A stretch of DNA of 64,000 nucleotides, from the NCBI RefSeq assembly GCF_003573695.1, contig NC_039368.1:13086360-13150359 (forward strand), in the 5' to 3' direction. Of this stretch, positions 10,556 through 22,440 are shown piece after piece (position 1 is the first letter of the stretch; the number at the start of each line of letters is the position of its first letter). Under the pieces are notes generated by a model. It searched no databases and was not told the DNA's origin. It saw only the letters and a program-made list of their open reading frames with translations. The position numbers and the translations under genes were made by a program. This DNA comes from Papaver somniferum. Its lineage: Eukaryota > Streptophyta > Magnoliopsida > Ranunculales > Papaveraceae.

Positions 10556-12760
10556 TTTTTTGTCGTCATTGCCTCCCTGCATCACATTAGTTATAACTGG
10601 ATTACTGGAGGGCTTCAAGGTTTGGATGTCCACAGTGTTCTAAATTTCTGTTCTCCCCCCTACTTTTTAGGTGTTGAACTGGTAGTGTCAATCTTTATTA
10701 GTTCTTTTTAGTGTGAGTGAAAACTGCGGGAATGTTCTAGATGGTATTGCAATTATCTGTTGTAAGAGAGGTCTTTATGAATCTAAACAGAGTCATTTAT
10801 GAGATTGTATTATTAGCTTGGAAATTATTGCCAAATGAGTCAGCTCATAATATATCACATCGCAGAACTTTGCTATGCGCACACAACAAAAGGTCAGGGT
10901 TGATAGTCAATACTGCTGTACTGAATTCTGTCAGACATGGTCTAAATGGGACTAGGCCAAGTTAGTCCGATAGATAGTCGATACATAGCGATCCCAGTAA
11001 TACCCGTTTAAGGGGAGCACTGTTTCCAGTAAAACTATGGGGGGGTGGGGGGTTCTCTGAGTTGGATGAAGTGAAGTATCAACTAGGTAGAATTATAGAA
11101 GTCAGAAGTAACAAGTTTATTCTTTGAATCATTGTGTGATGGATTTCTCTCCTTGTATCTCAGAATATCCATTCCATGTTAAAAAGTTGAACATGTGTAA
11201 AATGTTGTTGAACTTTGAGTAAACTGTTGGGAGTTTAGTCACTCGTCAAAGGGTCAACAAATGAACAGTCATTTAGGTTGGACCCGGAAAGGCCTCCATT
11301 ACACAGTCATATAGTATAGGGCCACCTAGTTCCCAGTTTGATGAATTGGTCCCTAAAACGTTTCTTCAGCAAGAACACTGTGAACAAAATAAAAAACAAG
11401 ACATGTTCAAAGTTGAAACCCTAGCAAGACATGTAATGTGAAGAACCCTGATCTCATTATCTGTCAAGGAAAGTACTTGTATACATTGATCTAAAGAAGA
11501 TGAAAAGATAAAGTAAAAGAACAAGGATTTTGAAAACTTCAAAAGATATTTGCATCCATGAGAAAAAAAGATTCTGCAAAAACTCTGTATTCACTTTCGC
11601 TTTTTCTTTTTGTTTTGCTCTATATTTTCTTCTAAAGTGCGTGTATCTTAAAAGACACTCGTCAGTTTCAGCAGAGCAGACTACTCTCCCAACTGTTTTC
11701 AAACTGCGTTATGTAAATTATGTAATGCCTGCTGAGCCTGAGAGACTCGCACAGTTTTTAGACCATAATCATCGTTATAAATTTACATGTTGCTGCGGCC
11801 ATTGGAATGGGCATTTGGCACATGCTCCCACCCCTAATACACTTTCTTTGAGTGTTTAAGGCAAATGGGAAAAAGCTAGCGAGGCTTTATATGATTTAAG
11901 GAGCCACATTATGATAATCAAAACCACATTTTTCTCTTGATAAGATTAATTAACTACTTTATCAAAATTCGATGCAGAATTCAAGTGGTTTTCCCTCCGA
12001 AAATGGGACCATGGGATGGGAGTACACAAATCTTTCTTTATCTATCTTTCTGTAAAGCTGATTTTTAACTAATTCATATTCAAAATTCAAATTTATTACT
12101 ACTACTTTCATAATTGTAATTAGCTGGTAGACCGGCAGCACAATACTATTTCTTCCTTGACTACTTCAACTTTTCAAGTATGGTAGAAAACCAATTGTTT
12201 TAAAAAAGTAACTGACATCATTTTTGTCCTCGTTAAAGTGTAGTAGGGTGTAGTTTAACAGGGTTAAAACATGTAGCAATGTAAAATACTCGTAGCAGGT
12301 AACTATCAGCACCTCGATTTGCACAAACGGCGTGTTTAGCAAAAAGTGGCCCCCGCAGTGCGAGAGAGCTTCATCACGCTTGGTGCTGCTTCTATGATGA
12401 GAGTGCATGCATTTTTATGCACCATGCTCCAACCTTAAACAAAGAGCTCATCATGGTACAGCCAAATTCATCCCAAGACACACCGGTGGATACGGCCACG
12501 TACCTGGCCACTTTCTTACCTCGTAGGCCCAGTTTCGACAGTGAAGTGGTGGTAGTCGTGCTGCTCGTTTCCTATAACGGTGATAAATATGTCACTCAAG
12601 AATTCAAAGTTACTTTGAATGAGTCTTTTAATATTTTTGTGATATGAATTTCTGTGAATCAAAGCGATTCATTCCACGTCTCCACTTACCGTACTTATCT
12701 CCCTCGTTTTTAACCAAGAGATAGATGTACCGTACTTGAATGGTCCATGGAACATAGTAT
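10556..12760. other. Intergenic between BADC and the patellin gene
   Basis: AT-rich sequence with a G-rich run near 11040. Short open frames (for example 11530-11859 and 12417-12647) have no recognisable domains or exon signals. The 3' UTR of BADC and the promoter of the patellin gene must lie at the two ends. Confidence 0.6.
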
Positions 12761-12764
12761 CATT

Positions 12765-12982
12765 TTTATATTTACTCTTATTTTACTTACTTAAGCCTAC
12801 CCTCAGAGCCTCTCTGCTCTGTTCTCACTCTACCATTCCCATCAGTCATCAGAAGAAGTCTACTGTTTCTTCTTTTCTCTGTCTTCTTGAAAGACATTTC
12901 CTTATCTCTCTTTTTCAACTGTTCTGAAACTTCTTCAGAAGATATTGAAAACAGAGCTTCTTCTGTTTTGTTCTGTTTAACA
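12765..12982 (+). promoter_or_regulatory. Core promoter and CT-rich leader of the patellin gene
   Basis: TTTATATTTA at 12765-12774 is a possible TATA box. It is followed by a pyrimidine-rich stretch (about 12795-12930) typical of plant 5' leaders. No in-frame ATG occurs upstream of 12983 in the continuous open frame, so 12983 is the best start. Confidence 0.4.
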
Positions 12983-14838
12983 ATGGAAGCTATATCTCAT
13001 CTTTCAGTCCAGAAACAAAAACTAGAAACAACTACTGATTCTTCACCAAAACCCACCAAGAAAAGCTTTGTTTCAACATTAATGGAGGTTGCTACGCTCC
13101 GTTCTCCATCGTTCAAAGAAGACACTTATCTTCTTTCAAATCTCAAGAACATTGAGAAGAAAGCATTGCAAGAGCTTAAAGATAAATTATCTGTTTCTCA
13201 TTCATCTGAATCAATGTGGGGGATTCATCTTCTGGGTGGTGATGAAAGAGCTGATGTGATTTTGCTGAAGTTTTTGAGAGCTAGAGATTTCAAAGTATCT
13301 GATTCGTTTTCAATGTTGCAGAAATGTTTAGCTTGGAGAAAAGAATTTGGTACTGAGAATATCAATGATGAGGATTTAGGGTTTAAAGAACTTGAAGAAG
13401 TTGTAGCTTATATGCATGGGTATGATAGAGACGGACATCCTGTTTGTTATAATGCTTATGGTGTTTTCAAAGATAAAGAAATGTATGAGAGGATTTTTGG
13501 TGATGAAGAAAAACTTAAAATGTTTCTGAAATGGAGAGTTCAGGTTTTAGAGAAAGGTATTAATCTTCTTCATTTTAAACCTGGTGGTGTTAATTCTATC
13601 ATTCAAGTTACTGATCTTAAAGATATGCCTAAGAGAGAGCTTAGAGTTGCTTCAAATCAGATTCTCTCTTTGTTTCAAGATAATTACCCTGAAATGGTTG
13701 CTAGAAAGGTACTCTTTCTCACTAGATCTCTTCTGTAAGTTTTCAATTGATTTTAAGGAGAACCCATTATTCTTGTGTTGCTAAATTTTGTAATGGTGGT
13801 GGTGAATGATGCAGGTATTTATCAATGTTCCATGGTACTTCAGTATGTTATATTCAATGTTTAGTCCTTTTCTCACACAAAGGACTAAAAGCAAGTTTGT
13901 AATTGCTAGAGAAAACAATGTTGCTGAAACCCTTTACAAGTAAGTTTTCTTCATCTGAATCTGTAGAAAGAAATCTATAGTTTTTGTCTTTGTTATAATT
14001 CTCCAAATCTTTGTTCTTTGGGTTCTAGAGTTTTTATCTGAAACATTTTCTGTTATTCTCCTGTTTTTAGTATATTTTATTTGAAGATCTGAAAAAATAT
14101 TAATCTGTCTTTTACTTATTTATTGTATACACACTACTCTGTCATTGTTGCTTAATTCATTAATGGGTTTCATGGGTGATGTCCAGATTTCTTCTTTTGA
14201 TAAGAAATTTGTTTAATTTAAAGCGAAATCTGAAAAAGGGTTTTTGTTTTTGATCAGGTTTATCAGGCCTGAAAATGTGCCAGTTCAGTATGGGGGACTG
14301 AGTCGACCAGGTGATTCACAAAACGGTCCACCTAAACCAGCTTCTGAATTCACCATCAAAGGTGGAGAGAAAGTGAACTTAGAGATTGATGGCATTGAGG
14401 TATACTTAGATTTCAACTATGTCTTGATTTTTTTTTTGTCATTGGATCATCCAACTAGTTTTCAAGTTTTTGATTCTTAACATCTTTTTTTTTTTTTGAA
14501 CTTACCAAGTATGAATGATCTAGTTGAATGTTAATTCGAAACCCATTTTCATTTGATGAATTGATGGTATTTAGGCTGGTGCAACCATAACTTGGGATTT
14601 AGTGGTGGGAGGTTGGGATTTAGAGTACAGTGCTGAATTTGTACCAAGTGTTGAAGGAAGCTACACAATTGCAATCCAGAAGCCAAAATGGATAGCAGCA
14701 TCCGAAGAACCAATTCACAATACATTCACTTCGAGAGAACATGGTAAGATGGTTCTCTCAGTTGATAACACCATTTCTCGGAAAAGAAAGGTTGCTGCTT
14801 ACCGATACTATGTTCGCAAACCCACTTGTTTAGCTTAA
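12983..14838 (+). CDS. PATL6: Patellin-6-like SEC14/GOLD protein, four exons
   Basis: Exons 12983-13708, 13815-13939, 14258-14399 and 14575-14838 join to 1257 bp (418 aa). Every intron is GT-AG and phases agree. Residues 75-120 form the CRAL-TRIO N-terminal helix region (ADVILLKFLRARDFKV). Residues about 135-300 form the SEC14 lipid-binding domain (GHPVCYNAYGVF, HFKPGGVNSIIQVTDLKDMP, VFINVPWYFS, SKFVIARE). The rest is the GOLD domain (GATITWDLVVGGWDLEYSAEF, ending in a basic RKRKVAAYRYYVRK stretch). Patellins bind phosphoinositides at the plasma membrane, cell plate and endosomes. The protein closely matches Arabidopsis PATL6 (about 409 aa) as I remember it, and lacks the long acidic N-terminus of PATL1-5. 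The locus appears intact. Confidence 0.93.
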
Positions 14839-15490
14839 GTGATAATAGCTTTGGTCTTGTTGAGTGGGCAGTACTGAAGGAAAATCGTCTAATAACTATT
14901 GATTTTGGTTGGTGATAATATATATGGTATGGTATGTAAAGGTGTTGTTAACTAGTACTACTTAAGTATTTAGTAATGAGATATGAGAATTGTAGGTTAA
15001 CTTTGATATCGATTCAGTACTTTGTTTAAGCAGTCAAGAAGATGGTGAATGTTCTGATTTTGTTATTTGTTCTTGTTGATCTGGTTTGGTGTATGGTTTG
15101 ATAACTTGATGATATAGTATTTACTTTTAATTCAATGTAATTTGCTTGAGTTATAGTATTTGGATGAAATGAATTCATCTTTGTTAGTGTTTGAATTTTG
15201 AAGAAAAAGAGAAGAGAATCTTGATCAAAGAGGGGAGATGTTGATTGGTATAAAAATGAGTGAATGTATGATTGGGTTGGGGTTCTAGTTTTTGAATTTT
15301 GAAGTTAAAAGTTGGTTTCTTTTTCAAATTTCAAAGTCACGGGTGATATTGGGGAAGTGGAAGCAGCTTTACTTTGGAGCGGTTGGTATTGTTTTTGATG
15401 TTCCTTTGTTGCTTCTCGTGTCTTTTCTTTCTTATTGCTCTGAATATTCCGTTAGTTATTCGAGTACAAAAAAGAAGAAATCCAAAAAGA
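14839..15490. other. 3' flank of the patellin gene and intergenic DNA
   Basis: AT-rich sequence containing the patellin 3' UTR and no other gene I can support. Two overlapping short frames (15292-15556) end in the repeated segment that begins near 15494 and are not genes. Confidence 0.5.
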
Positions 15491-17303
15491 AAGACGGGTT
15501 TCCTGGATTTCCTGAAATTTCATTTTGTCGAATATTTTAAGCAAGGGTATTATTAGGAAGCTGCTAGTGACTAATGCCATTGCCAGGGCAGTATGCTAAG
15601 GTTGCTTTTGGGTGCGAAAAGAGCGATGGTTTGAAAAGCCTTGGACAAGTTCATCCGGTAGTGGGGAATCAAGGAAAAACCAGAACTAGAAGTGTAGTGC
15701 GTCATCCCTTCCCTTGCATACTTACAGGCGTAGTAAATCTTGGCCACGTCCGTCTCCCAATTAGTGCATACTTGGTAGTTGGGTCTTTCTGCACGTACTA
15801 TATTGGGGGCTAGTTTGTGGAGATATGTCCTGTTATTGAGGCGTCAGGTGATGTTTTTGAAGTGTTTAGTTGTGTCCAAGTCCAGGTAAATAAGCTACAA
15901 GAGAAAGGGTAGTTAAACTATAGCATCTACTCCACCTCATGTCGAGGTAACTAACGGGGTAGTTACTATTTTGTGAAGTTGGAAAATATAGTCAGGTCTT
16001 CTATTATAAAATAAATACTATTAACCTTTTAAGGTTCAGTGTTGTTTTCTTCCCTCTCCGGTCTCCTCTGGGCTCTATCCCTCCCTCCCTGCGTCAAGCT
16101 CAAATGATTTGTATTTGCGTGAGATAACTGTAAAAACCGGCCGTTAGAACAACCCTACAGCCATTAAGAGCTGCCAACAATGCGGGGCTCACAGGTGAAT
16201 ATGTGCAACATCATTTTTCCCGAAGAGAAACACGGAATGTGCAGGCAGGGTGGGATTAAAGTTTTGTACGTGTCTACTTCCTGCAGTACTCTAGGAATCA
16301 ATAGCCCTTTTTGTTTCTGCTTGCCCCGGCAAAATAATCAGGTTTAGTACAATTATGCCGGTATTTAGTGGAGTAGTACCCAGATACGTCCGCATGACTT
16401 TACTCTGACCAAAAGCTAATAGCACTAGCAGCACTATGTTTCCTTATGGCTTGAATCAATGCATTAGATTTTGAGTTCTCTCTTGTTCCTGTCCTCTTTT
16501 GAAGTCTTAGTCTTACTCTAAATACGTATTCATGGCATTCAATTGAACACCAACAAAACTTTATAATACTTGATCAGTTTTTTCATTTCAGAGAATTCTT
16601 ATGGACTAGTACCATCTGGCATCCATTTACTACTACGCATCTTATAGTACCATGTTTCCTCTCTCGTGATAATGCGATTTACTTTTTTGTCTTAAATTCA
16701 CTTGGGCAATAGCCGAAGAAAATTAATTGTGCACGATGGACGCACAACTAAGCGTTCCATTTCATACAAGAGATACCGCAACATCAAGGGCTACTACTCC
16801 TAGCCGATCAAAAAAAAGGGCTACTATTCTTATAGAAAATCATATAAAAGCGTTTCAGAGAAGGGTGGCATGGGATTTGGGGTTGCCTTGCTAACCTTGA
16901 AAAATTCAAATAATTCTGGTTGAGATAATAATAGTTTTTCCCTCCGGACCTGAGAGTGAGATATATATTGTTTCGGCCTTATCCTGAAATTCCCTTGTCT
17001 GGTATCCAACTAATTATATTACATATGTGCCGTTTATAAAAATAACAACATCTATTATTTTGTGCTTCTATCTTTTCAAATATACTGCGAAAGTCTTATT
17101 TATTGTTGAAGAAATGTCATCTCATTAATGTTCAACTGATTGTTTCAGCCACGACATTACCCAAGTGTTCGGCGAGCTTGTAACGCGTTCCACGAAACAA
17201 CAACAGGGTTGAAATGCTATCACTCAGAAGACAGCTAATGATTTCCAAGTGTTTGCTAGGTGTTCCAAGTTGGCATGTATTCCTTCTGCAGAGTATACTA
17301 CTC

Positions 17304-17311
17304 CTATAAAT
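17304..17311 (+). promoter_or_regulatory. TATA box of secreted-protein gene copy A
   Basis: TATAAATA lies 106 bp before the ATG at 17410, in the context ctcCTATAAATAGGAC. Copy B has the same context but a 3-bp deletion there. Confidence 0.6.
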
Positions 17312-17409
17312 AGGACATTACGCTGCATAGAATTCTCATCAGTCGACCAAAATTTTGAGCAATAATACAGAATTTATACTCTCAAAAAGTCTGTATTGGC
17401 CTCGTTACC

Positions 17410-18047
17410 ATGGCTAGGACCAGTCTGATCTTCAGCTTTGCCTTCACTGGTTTCATAATGTTGTCTATGTTTCGTAAGTAGTCGAATATTTTTGCTCATA
17501 TTGCTGTACATGCTCTTTTCTATCATTTTTCTCGATCTAGTTTCCTTTCTCTTTCTGGTAAGCTACTGACAAAAATTAGTCTAATATCTGCTTGGCCAAA
17601 TTTACAGAGATTGCATTAGGGGTTTCAAAAGTTGGTCAACTGTTACCACAGCCGGCTGAGGCAGTGGTTCTTTCCGCTCCAGGAGGACTGGCCACGGCAG
17701 AGAAGACCGGTAATACTGATACACAGACATCAGCTGGCGGGATCAAAAGAGGTGGGGTCATAGGAGCAACAGCAGCGAAAGGGTTAGTGCAGCTGAAGGA
17801 TCGTGGCGTCCAAGGGGGGAACTTAAATGAGGGCGAGGTTTACCACCACTCGACAACTGATCACCTAGACATCGCAAATGGAGGAGCGGTCGTGACGCGA
17901 GATGTGAATACTAATGCGAGGTTTACCGAAGGGAAAGCTGGAGCAAATATCCCAGGGGTGGCAAGCGTTAATACAGGTGTTGCAGGAGTTCAGGGTTCAA
18001 AGAACTCAAAAGGTAACTACGGATCTGCCTATGATGTAAAAAATTAG
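17410..18047 (+). CDS. Small secreted Gly/Ala-rich protein of unknown function, copy A
   Basis: Exons 17410-17473 and 17608-18047 join to 504 bp (167 aa) with a GT-AG intron. Residues 1 to about 22 form a signal peptide (MARTSLIFSFAFTGFIMLSM). The mature part is cysteine-free and rich in Gly, Ala, Val, Thr and Asn, with repeated short Gly turns (SAPGGLATAEKTG, GGIKRGGVIGAT, EGKAGANIPG). I recognise no family and it has no obvious enzyme motif. It resembles stress or cell-wall related small secreted proteins only in composition. Compared with copy B it lacks an 18-bp stretch near 17913 (copy B reads KVNLEKGQVI). A TATA box and the conserved ATG context support it as a real gene. Near-identity of exons between copies suggests recent duplication or selection. 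Confidence 0.7.
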
Positions 18048-18139
18048 GAGAAAACTGTAAAGGAGGCCAGGGTCATCTTTATATGTAATTGTCTTTTGAT
18101 TTTTGAAAATTTCCTAAAATGTGATTGTGGTTTTTTTTT

Positions 18140-18380
18140 TTTGCTGCAGGGGTGGGTTCAAAGAACTCTAAAGGTAAATACTAGGAGAAAGCTGCAAAGG
18201 AGGCCAGGGTCGTCTTTTTATGTAATTGTTGTTTGAGTTTGAAAATTTCCAAAATATGTGATTGTGTTTTTATTTTTATCGGTAAAAAAGAAAGAATTTT
18301 GGTGCTGGCGAGTCTCGAACTGCAACGGAGGCTAGGATAGTCTTTATATGTAATTGTTATTTTAGTTTGTAAATTTCCTA
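18140..18380. repeat. Repeated 3'-end fragments of the secreted-protein gene
   Basis: Downstream of the copy A stop, its tail recurs twice. 'gctgcaggggtgggttcaaagaac' with 'ggagaaagctgcaaaggagg' starts near 18145. A poorer copy ('tgcaacggaggctaggatagtctttatatgtaattg') starts near 18319. Both include the UTR motif 'tatatgtaattgt'. The first partial copy keeps coding-like sequence (GSKNSKGKY then a stop). Confidence 0.65.
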
Positions 18381-18743
18381 AAATGTGATCTGGGTTATTT
18401 GATTGGTAATGAATTTGTGCATTGAGTTGAGTATCTTAAGATATTTAACATTCCGTTAATTGCCATAAACTAAACTGGGACGTCTGCCTATCTGTTTTGC
18501 CCATTTCCCCCTACTATCTTTGCTTTTAGAATCTAAGATCAAACCGCACCAAGACCACAAAACACTTTTTTAAAACTCATTTTCTCCGACGGAAAGCTAA
18601 CGAGTTAGTCCTGCTATTAAGTCTCCGGTTCATATTTCGTCGACCAATCCTTCCTAATTCACATGTTTGTTGAATTTTTTTTTTTTTGTAGTTCCTTACA
18701 TAAGGACTCAGAAAATATCGAATCCCCGAATGGCAATAACACC
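18381..18743. other. Intergenic, before the copia element
   Basis: No gene seen. A poly-T run (about 18676-18687) lies close to the insertion site of the copia element. Confidence 0.5.
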
Positions 18744-18983
18744 TGTAAGAAATGTGATTCATGGAATTGCAAAAGTTACAAGACAAGACATTGACCAAGG
18801 ACTTATATAGACTCGTGACATAACAGAGCAAGCTACAAAACATAAGCTGAAGTGCTGAACCATCACTACAGAATAGTTATGACAGGTGATAAACAGCTGT
18901 CATCAACTAACTGAATCCTGTGGTCAGGATAAGTTGCATAGATTGAATCCGTACAGTGTACGGAAATGTCACATGATCTAACA
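18744..18983 (-). repeat. Copia 3' LTR (240 bp)
   Basis: Pairs with 23997-24211. On the minus strand it holds CTATATAAG (near 18803-18811), a probable TATA box for element transcription. It is about 25 bp longer than the other LTR because of indels. Confidence 0.88.
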
Positions 18984-19080
18984 CCCCCCCTCAAACTGAT
19001 GCACGTATAGCAGACATCAGTTTGTTCTTAAGTAAAGCAAACTGAGACTTTGACAAACCCTTTGTAAAGACATCAGCTAT

Positions 19081-20370
19081 CTAACTGAGAGTATGAATAT
19101 ATGAAACCTTCATAAAGCCAGAAGTAACGAGATCTCGTATCATGTGATAATCCACTTCAATGTGCTTAGTGCGTGCATGAAAGATGGGATTGGCTGTTAA
19201 ACTTCCAGCACCAAGATTGTCACAATATAGACGACAGGGAAGAGATAAATAAATAGATAACTCTTCAAACAAATAGGAAAGCCAGAGAATTTCAGCTGCT
19301 GCATTTGCAAGTCCTCTGTATTCAGATTCTGTGGAGGATCGAGAAATAGTGTGTTATTTCTTGGACGACCAGGAAACCAAATTACCTCCCACAAAAACAC
19401 AATATCCTGAGGTGGATTTTCTTGTGTCAAGGAAACCAGCCCAGTCACTATCACAGTAGGCAGTAAGTTCTGAGCAATTTCCACTGCCCAAAGTAAAAGC
19501 TTGACCCAGAGAACCTTTAATGTATCTGAGAATACGTTTAGCAAGTCGGAGATGAACATCTGTTGGGTTATGCATGAAATGGCTCACATGGTTTACTGCA
19601 AAACTAATATCTGGTCTAGCAAGTGTCAAATATTGAAGTCCACCTACTAAGCTTCTATAAGAGGCGACAACTTTGAGAGGGTCACCATCAAAAATAGAAA
19701 CCCTTGGACCAGACCCCACTGGAGTTTTACAAGGTTTACAACCTAACATATCATGTTCCCTGAGTAGATCAATAGAATACTTGTTCTGTGTAAGAAGCAT
19801 CTTACTAGCAGAAGAATCCAAAGTAGCTTCAATCCCCAAAGTAATGTAAGGGTCCAAGATCCTTCATGGCAAATTCATACTTCAAATAAGTAAGTAAAGA
19901 TTCAGAGGTGCCTACAAGAATAATATCATCCACATACACCAAGAGAATCATTCTGTCTGAATGCTTGTGATAAGTGAACATAGAAGTATCACAAATAGAA
20001 TTAATGAAGCCATACTTGAGCAGATAACCACCAAATCTCTCATACCAAGCTCCGTGAGCTTGTTTAAGTCCATATAATGATTTCTTGAGATGGCACACAT
20101 GTGTAGGGTGTTCAGGATCAAAAATCCATGTGGTTGCTCCATGTAAACATTCTCCTTTAAGTATCCATGGAGAAAAGCATTGCTCACATCAAGTTTTCTG
20201 ATACTCCAGTTGTTTGAGAGAGCTAAGCTTAAAACACATCTAATAGTAGTAGCTTTGACAACATGACTAAAAGTCTCCTAAAAATCAATACCATCTACTT
20301 GATGATACCCCTTAGCAACTAGTCTACCTTATGTCTTTCAATAGTACCATCAGCATTGAGTTTTGTTTTG
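19081..20370 (-). pseudogene. Copia reverse transcriptase and RNase H remnant
   Basis: Minus-strand frames give the RT core ([16 protein letters not shown], then LLVYVDDIILVGTS with the YVDD active site) and RNase H (YCDSDWAGFLDTRKSTSGYCVF; then CRLYCDNLGAGSLTANPIFHARTKHIEVDYHMIRD). The frames shift near 19350, 19850 and 20100, and stops interrupt the upstream RT part. The product cannot be made in one piece. Confidence 0.9.
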
Positions 20371-20381
20371 TAAACCCATTT

Positions 20382-20996
20382 TCATCCAAGAACATTCATG
20401 GAAGGATGACATGGAACATGAACAAAGGTATCATTCTCATGTAATGCAGTGTATTCATTTTTCATAGCATTTACCCAAACAGGTAACTTGATGGCTTCCT
20501 TAAAAGTCTTTGGTTTAGGAGGTGGCTTAAGCAAAGTAGTAAGAGCAAGAGGAACATGATGCTTCAGGGTACTATTAGCTACAAAATATTTTGACAAAGT
20601 TTTGGGTACATGAATACCTGACTTAGATATTGTATACATGCCAGAAGGAGCTGGAGTAGGAGCAACAATGCTAGTTGACTCAATTGTGAGAGGATCAACA
20701 ATGACATTTGACCCATCTGTTGTAGGATCAACAATGCTAGGGGACTCAACTGTGAGATGATTAATAATGACAGTTGACCTATCTGCTGTGGGATCAACAA
20801 TGCTAGTTGACTCAACAGTGCTAGATAACTGTTCTGGTGAAGGATCAACAATGGTAGTTGACTCAATAGCAGGAGTAACTGTAGATGAAGCTTGAGTAGA
20901 AATCTCTGAAGAAGGACATGAAGTAGCAAATGAAAACTTATTTTCATCAAAGACTACATGAGTAGTTACATATATCATGTGAGTGCTTAATTCCAT
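20382..20996 (-). pseudogene. Copia linker between integrase and RT, with Ser/Thr/Pro repeats
   Basis: This 204-residue frame starts just past the nested MITE with the usual copia text after the integrase (THVVFDENKFSF). It then has an internally repetitive stretch (ESTSIVDPT-like units, four to five copies) and ends in the RT entry (KTFKEAIKLPVWVNAMKNEY). The repeats arose by tandem duplication of about 54-60 bp (20660-20860). Confidence 0.8.
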
Positions 20997-21024
20997 ACAT
21001 CTGTAGCCTTTACGATGAATACTA

Positions 21025-21285
21025 CTCCCTCCGTTCCACTTTATATGATGTTTTTGGAGTTTTCACGCAGATTAAAAAATTGAGAGAGATATGAAGATTT
21101 TCCATCTATACCCTTGAGAAAAGTCTTCAAACATTAATTGTTGTTAGTGTATTAAAAAAAACTTATAGTTCCAAGACAATAAGTAAGGGTGTAATTGGTA
21201 GTTTTGTGAAAAAATATGAAAACTTTCAAGTATTGCGGAACAAAAAAATAACCCTAAAACATCATCTAAAGTGGAACGGAGGGAG
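21025..21285. mobile_element. Stowaway-type MITE nested in the copia element
   Basis: 261 bp with termini CTCCCTCCGTTCCAC and the inverse GTGGAACGGAGGGAG, flanked by TA on both sides (21023-21024 and 21286-21287). This is the classic Tc1/mariner MITE form. It interrupts the copia coding sequence between integrase and the RT linker, so it inserted after the copia element. Confidence 0.92.
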
Positions 21286-22440
21286 TATATCTCAAAAACA
21301 CACAAGTATACCTGATTTTGGACTGATCTTATCTTTCCTATAATCCACCAAGTTTGGATAGCATAAACACCCATACACTCTAAGAAGAGAATAATCTAGC
21401 TTTGACTTATATAACACTTCATAAGGAGATTTGTAGTCAAGAAGCTTACTTGGAAGTCTATTGATAAGAAAAACAGCTGCTAAGAAGGAATCAAACCAAA
21501 AATTCTTTGGAAGAGAAGCATGAAAAGATAAAGTATTTCCCATCTCTGTGATGTGTCTATGTTTCCTCTCTGCTGAGCCATTTTGTTGATGAAGATAAGG
21601 ACAGGAAATTCTTAAACCAATACCGCTAGAATCAAGAAAATCTCTAAATGGTCCTTTAACAAGCTCAAGAGCACCATCACACTGAAAATGTTTCATCTTG
21701 ACAGTAAACAAATTCTCAACAAGAGACTTGAACAACTTGAAGCAATGAACACTCTCTGATTTATTCTTCATTGGATAAATCCATGAAAATTTTGTACAAT
21801 CATCAACAAAAAGAATATAGTGTTTGTATCCCAAATGAGATTGTACAAGAGCAGGATCCCAAATATCACAGTGGACTAACACAAATGGTAAACTAGAAAT
21901 ATTACCAGTAGCATGAAAAGGTAAACACTTATTCTTAGCTAACCGACAAGAGCCACAAATAGAAGAACATTTGGTAGATAGCTTGATGTCAGTAGTAGTA
22001 TCAAGCTTATGAAGAATTTTCTGAGCAGGATGGCCTAGTCTTTAATGCCACAGAGTTGAAGAAGCTACTAAAGTGATAAAAGCATCACTATGATGTAAAG
22101 TAGCATTATGTTGTTGAGTAATAGTATGTGAAACAGAGTGACCATATATTATGGGATATAGTCCATGCTGCATCCTCCCTCTAGCAAGAATAAGGTTGTT
22201 CCCCAATGACTTGATTTCATATCCCCAAGGATAGAATAAGAACACACAATCATTTTCTTTAGTAAATTGAGCCACATACATTAAATTGTGTTGTAAATGA
22301 GGAACATAAAGTACTTTCTGTAGATTAAACTGCTTAGATGGAGTAGATAAAGTAGAAAAACCTACTAATGAAATGGGAAGTAACTTACCATCTCCAACCA
22401 TAACTTGTTCAGTGCCAGAATGAGAAGTGGTGTTCTGTAC
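21286..22440 (-). pseudogene. Copia integrase region remnant
   Basis: Minus-strand frames include the pre-integrase domain (22042-22401) and integrase core (21292-21882). Acidic residues lie in VHCDIWDP, FQCDGALE and QQNGSAERKHRHI, matching the D,D-35-E pattern. Stops and a shift lie between 21882 and 22042. The frame ends at the MITE border. Confidence 0.9.

Larger units (their letters stand above)
15494..18160. repeat. Segmental duplication, copy A (matches 24565-27240)
   Basis: Ordered matches to copy B run from 'cgggtttcctgga' (15496 and 24568), through 'aaaaccggccgttagaa' (16133 and 25116) and 'tagtggagtagtacc' (about 16367 and 25350), into the secreted-protein gene and its 3' UTR. Small indels separate the copies. 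Coding parts are nearly identical while upstream parts are more diverged. Confidence 0.8.

Noticed and set aside
11530..11859. Possible small gene between BADC and the patellin
   Set aside because: No domain, no matching exon signals, and AT-rich low-complexity text.
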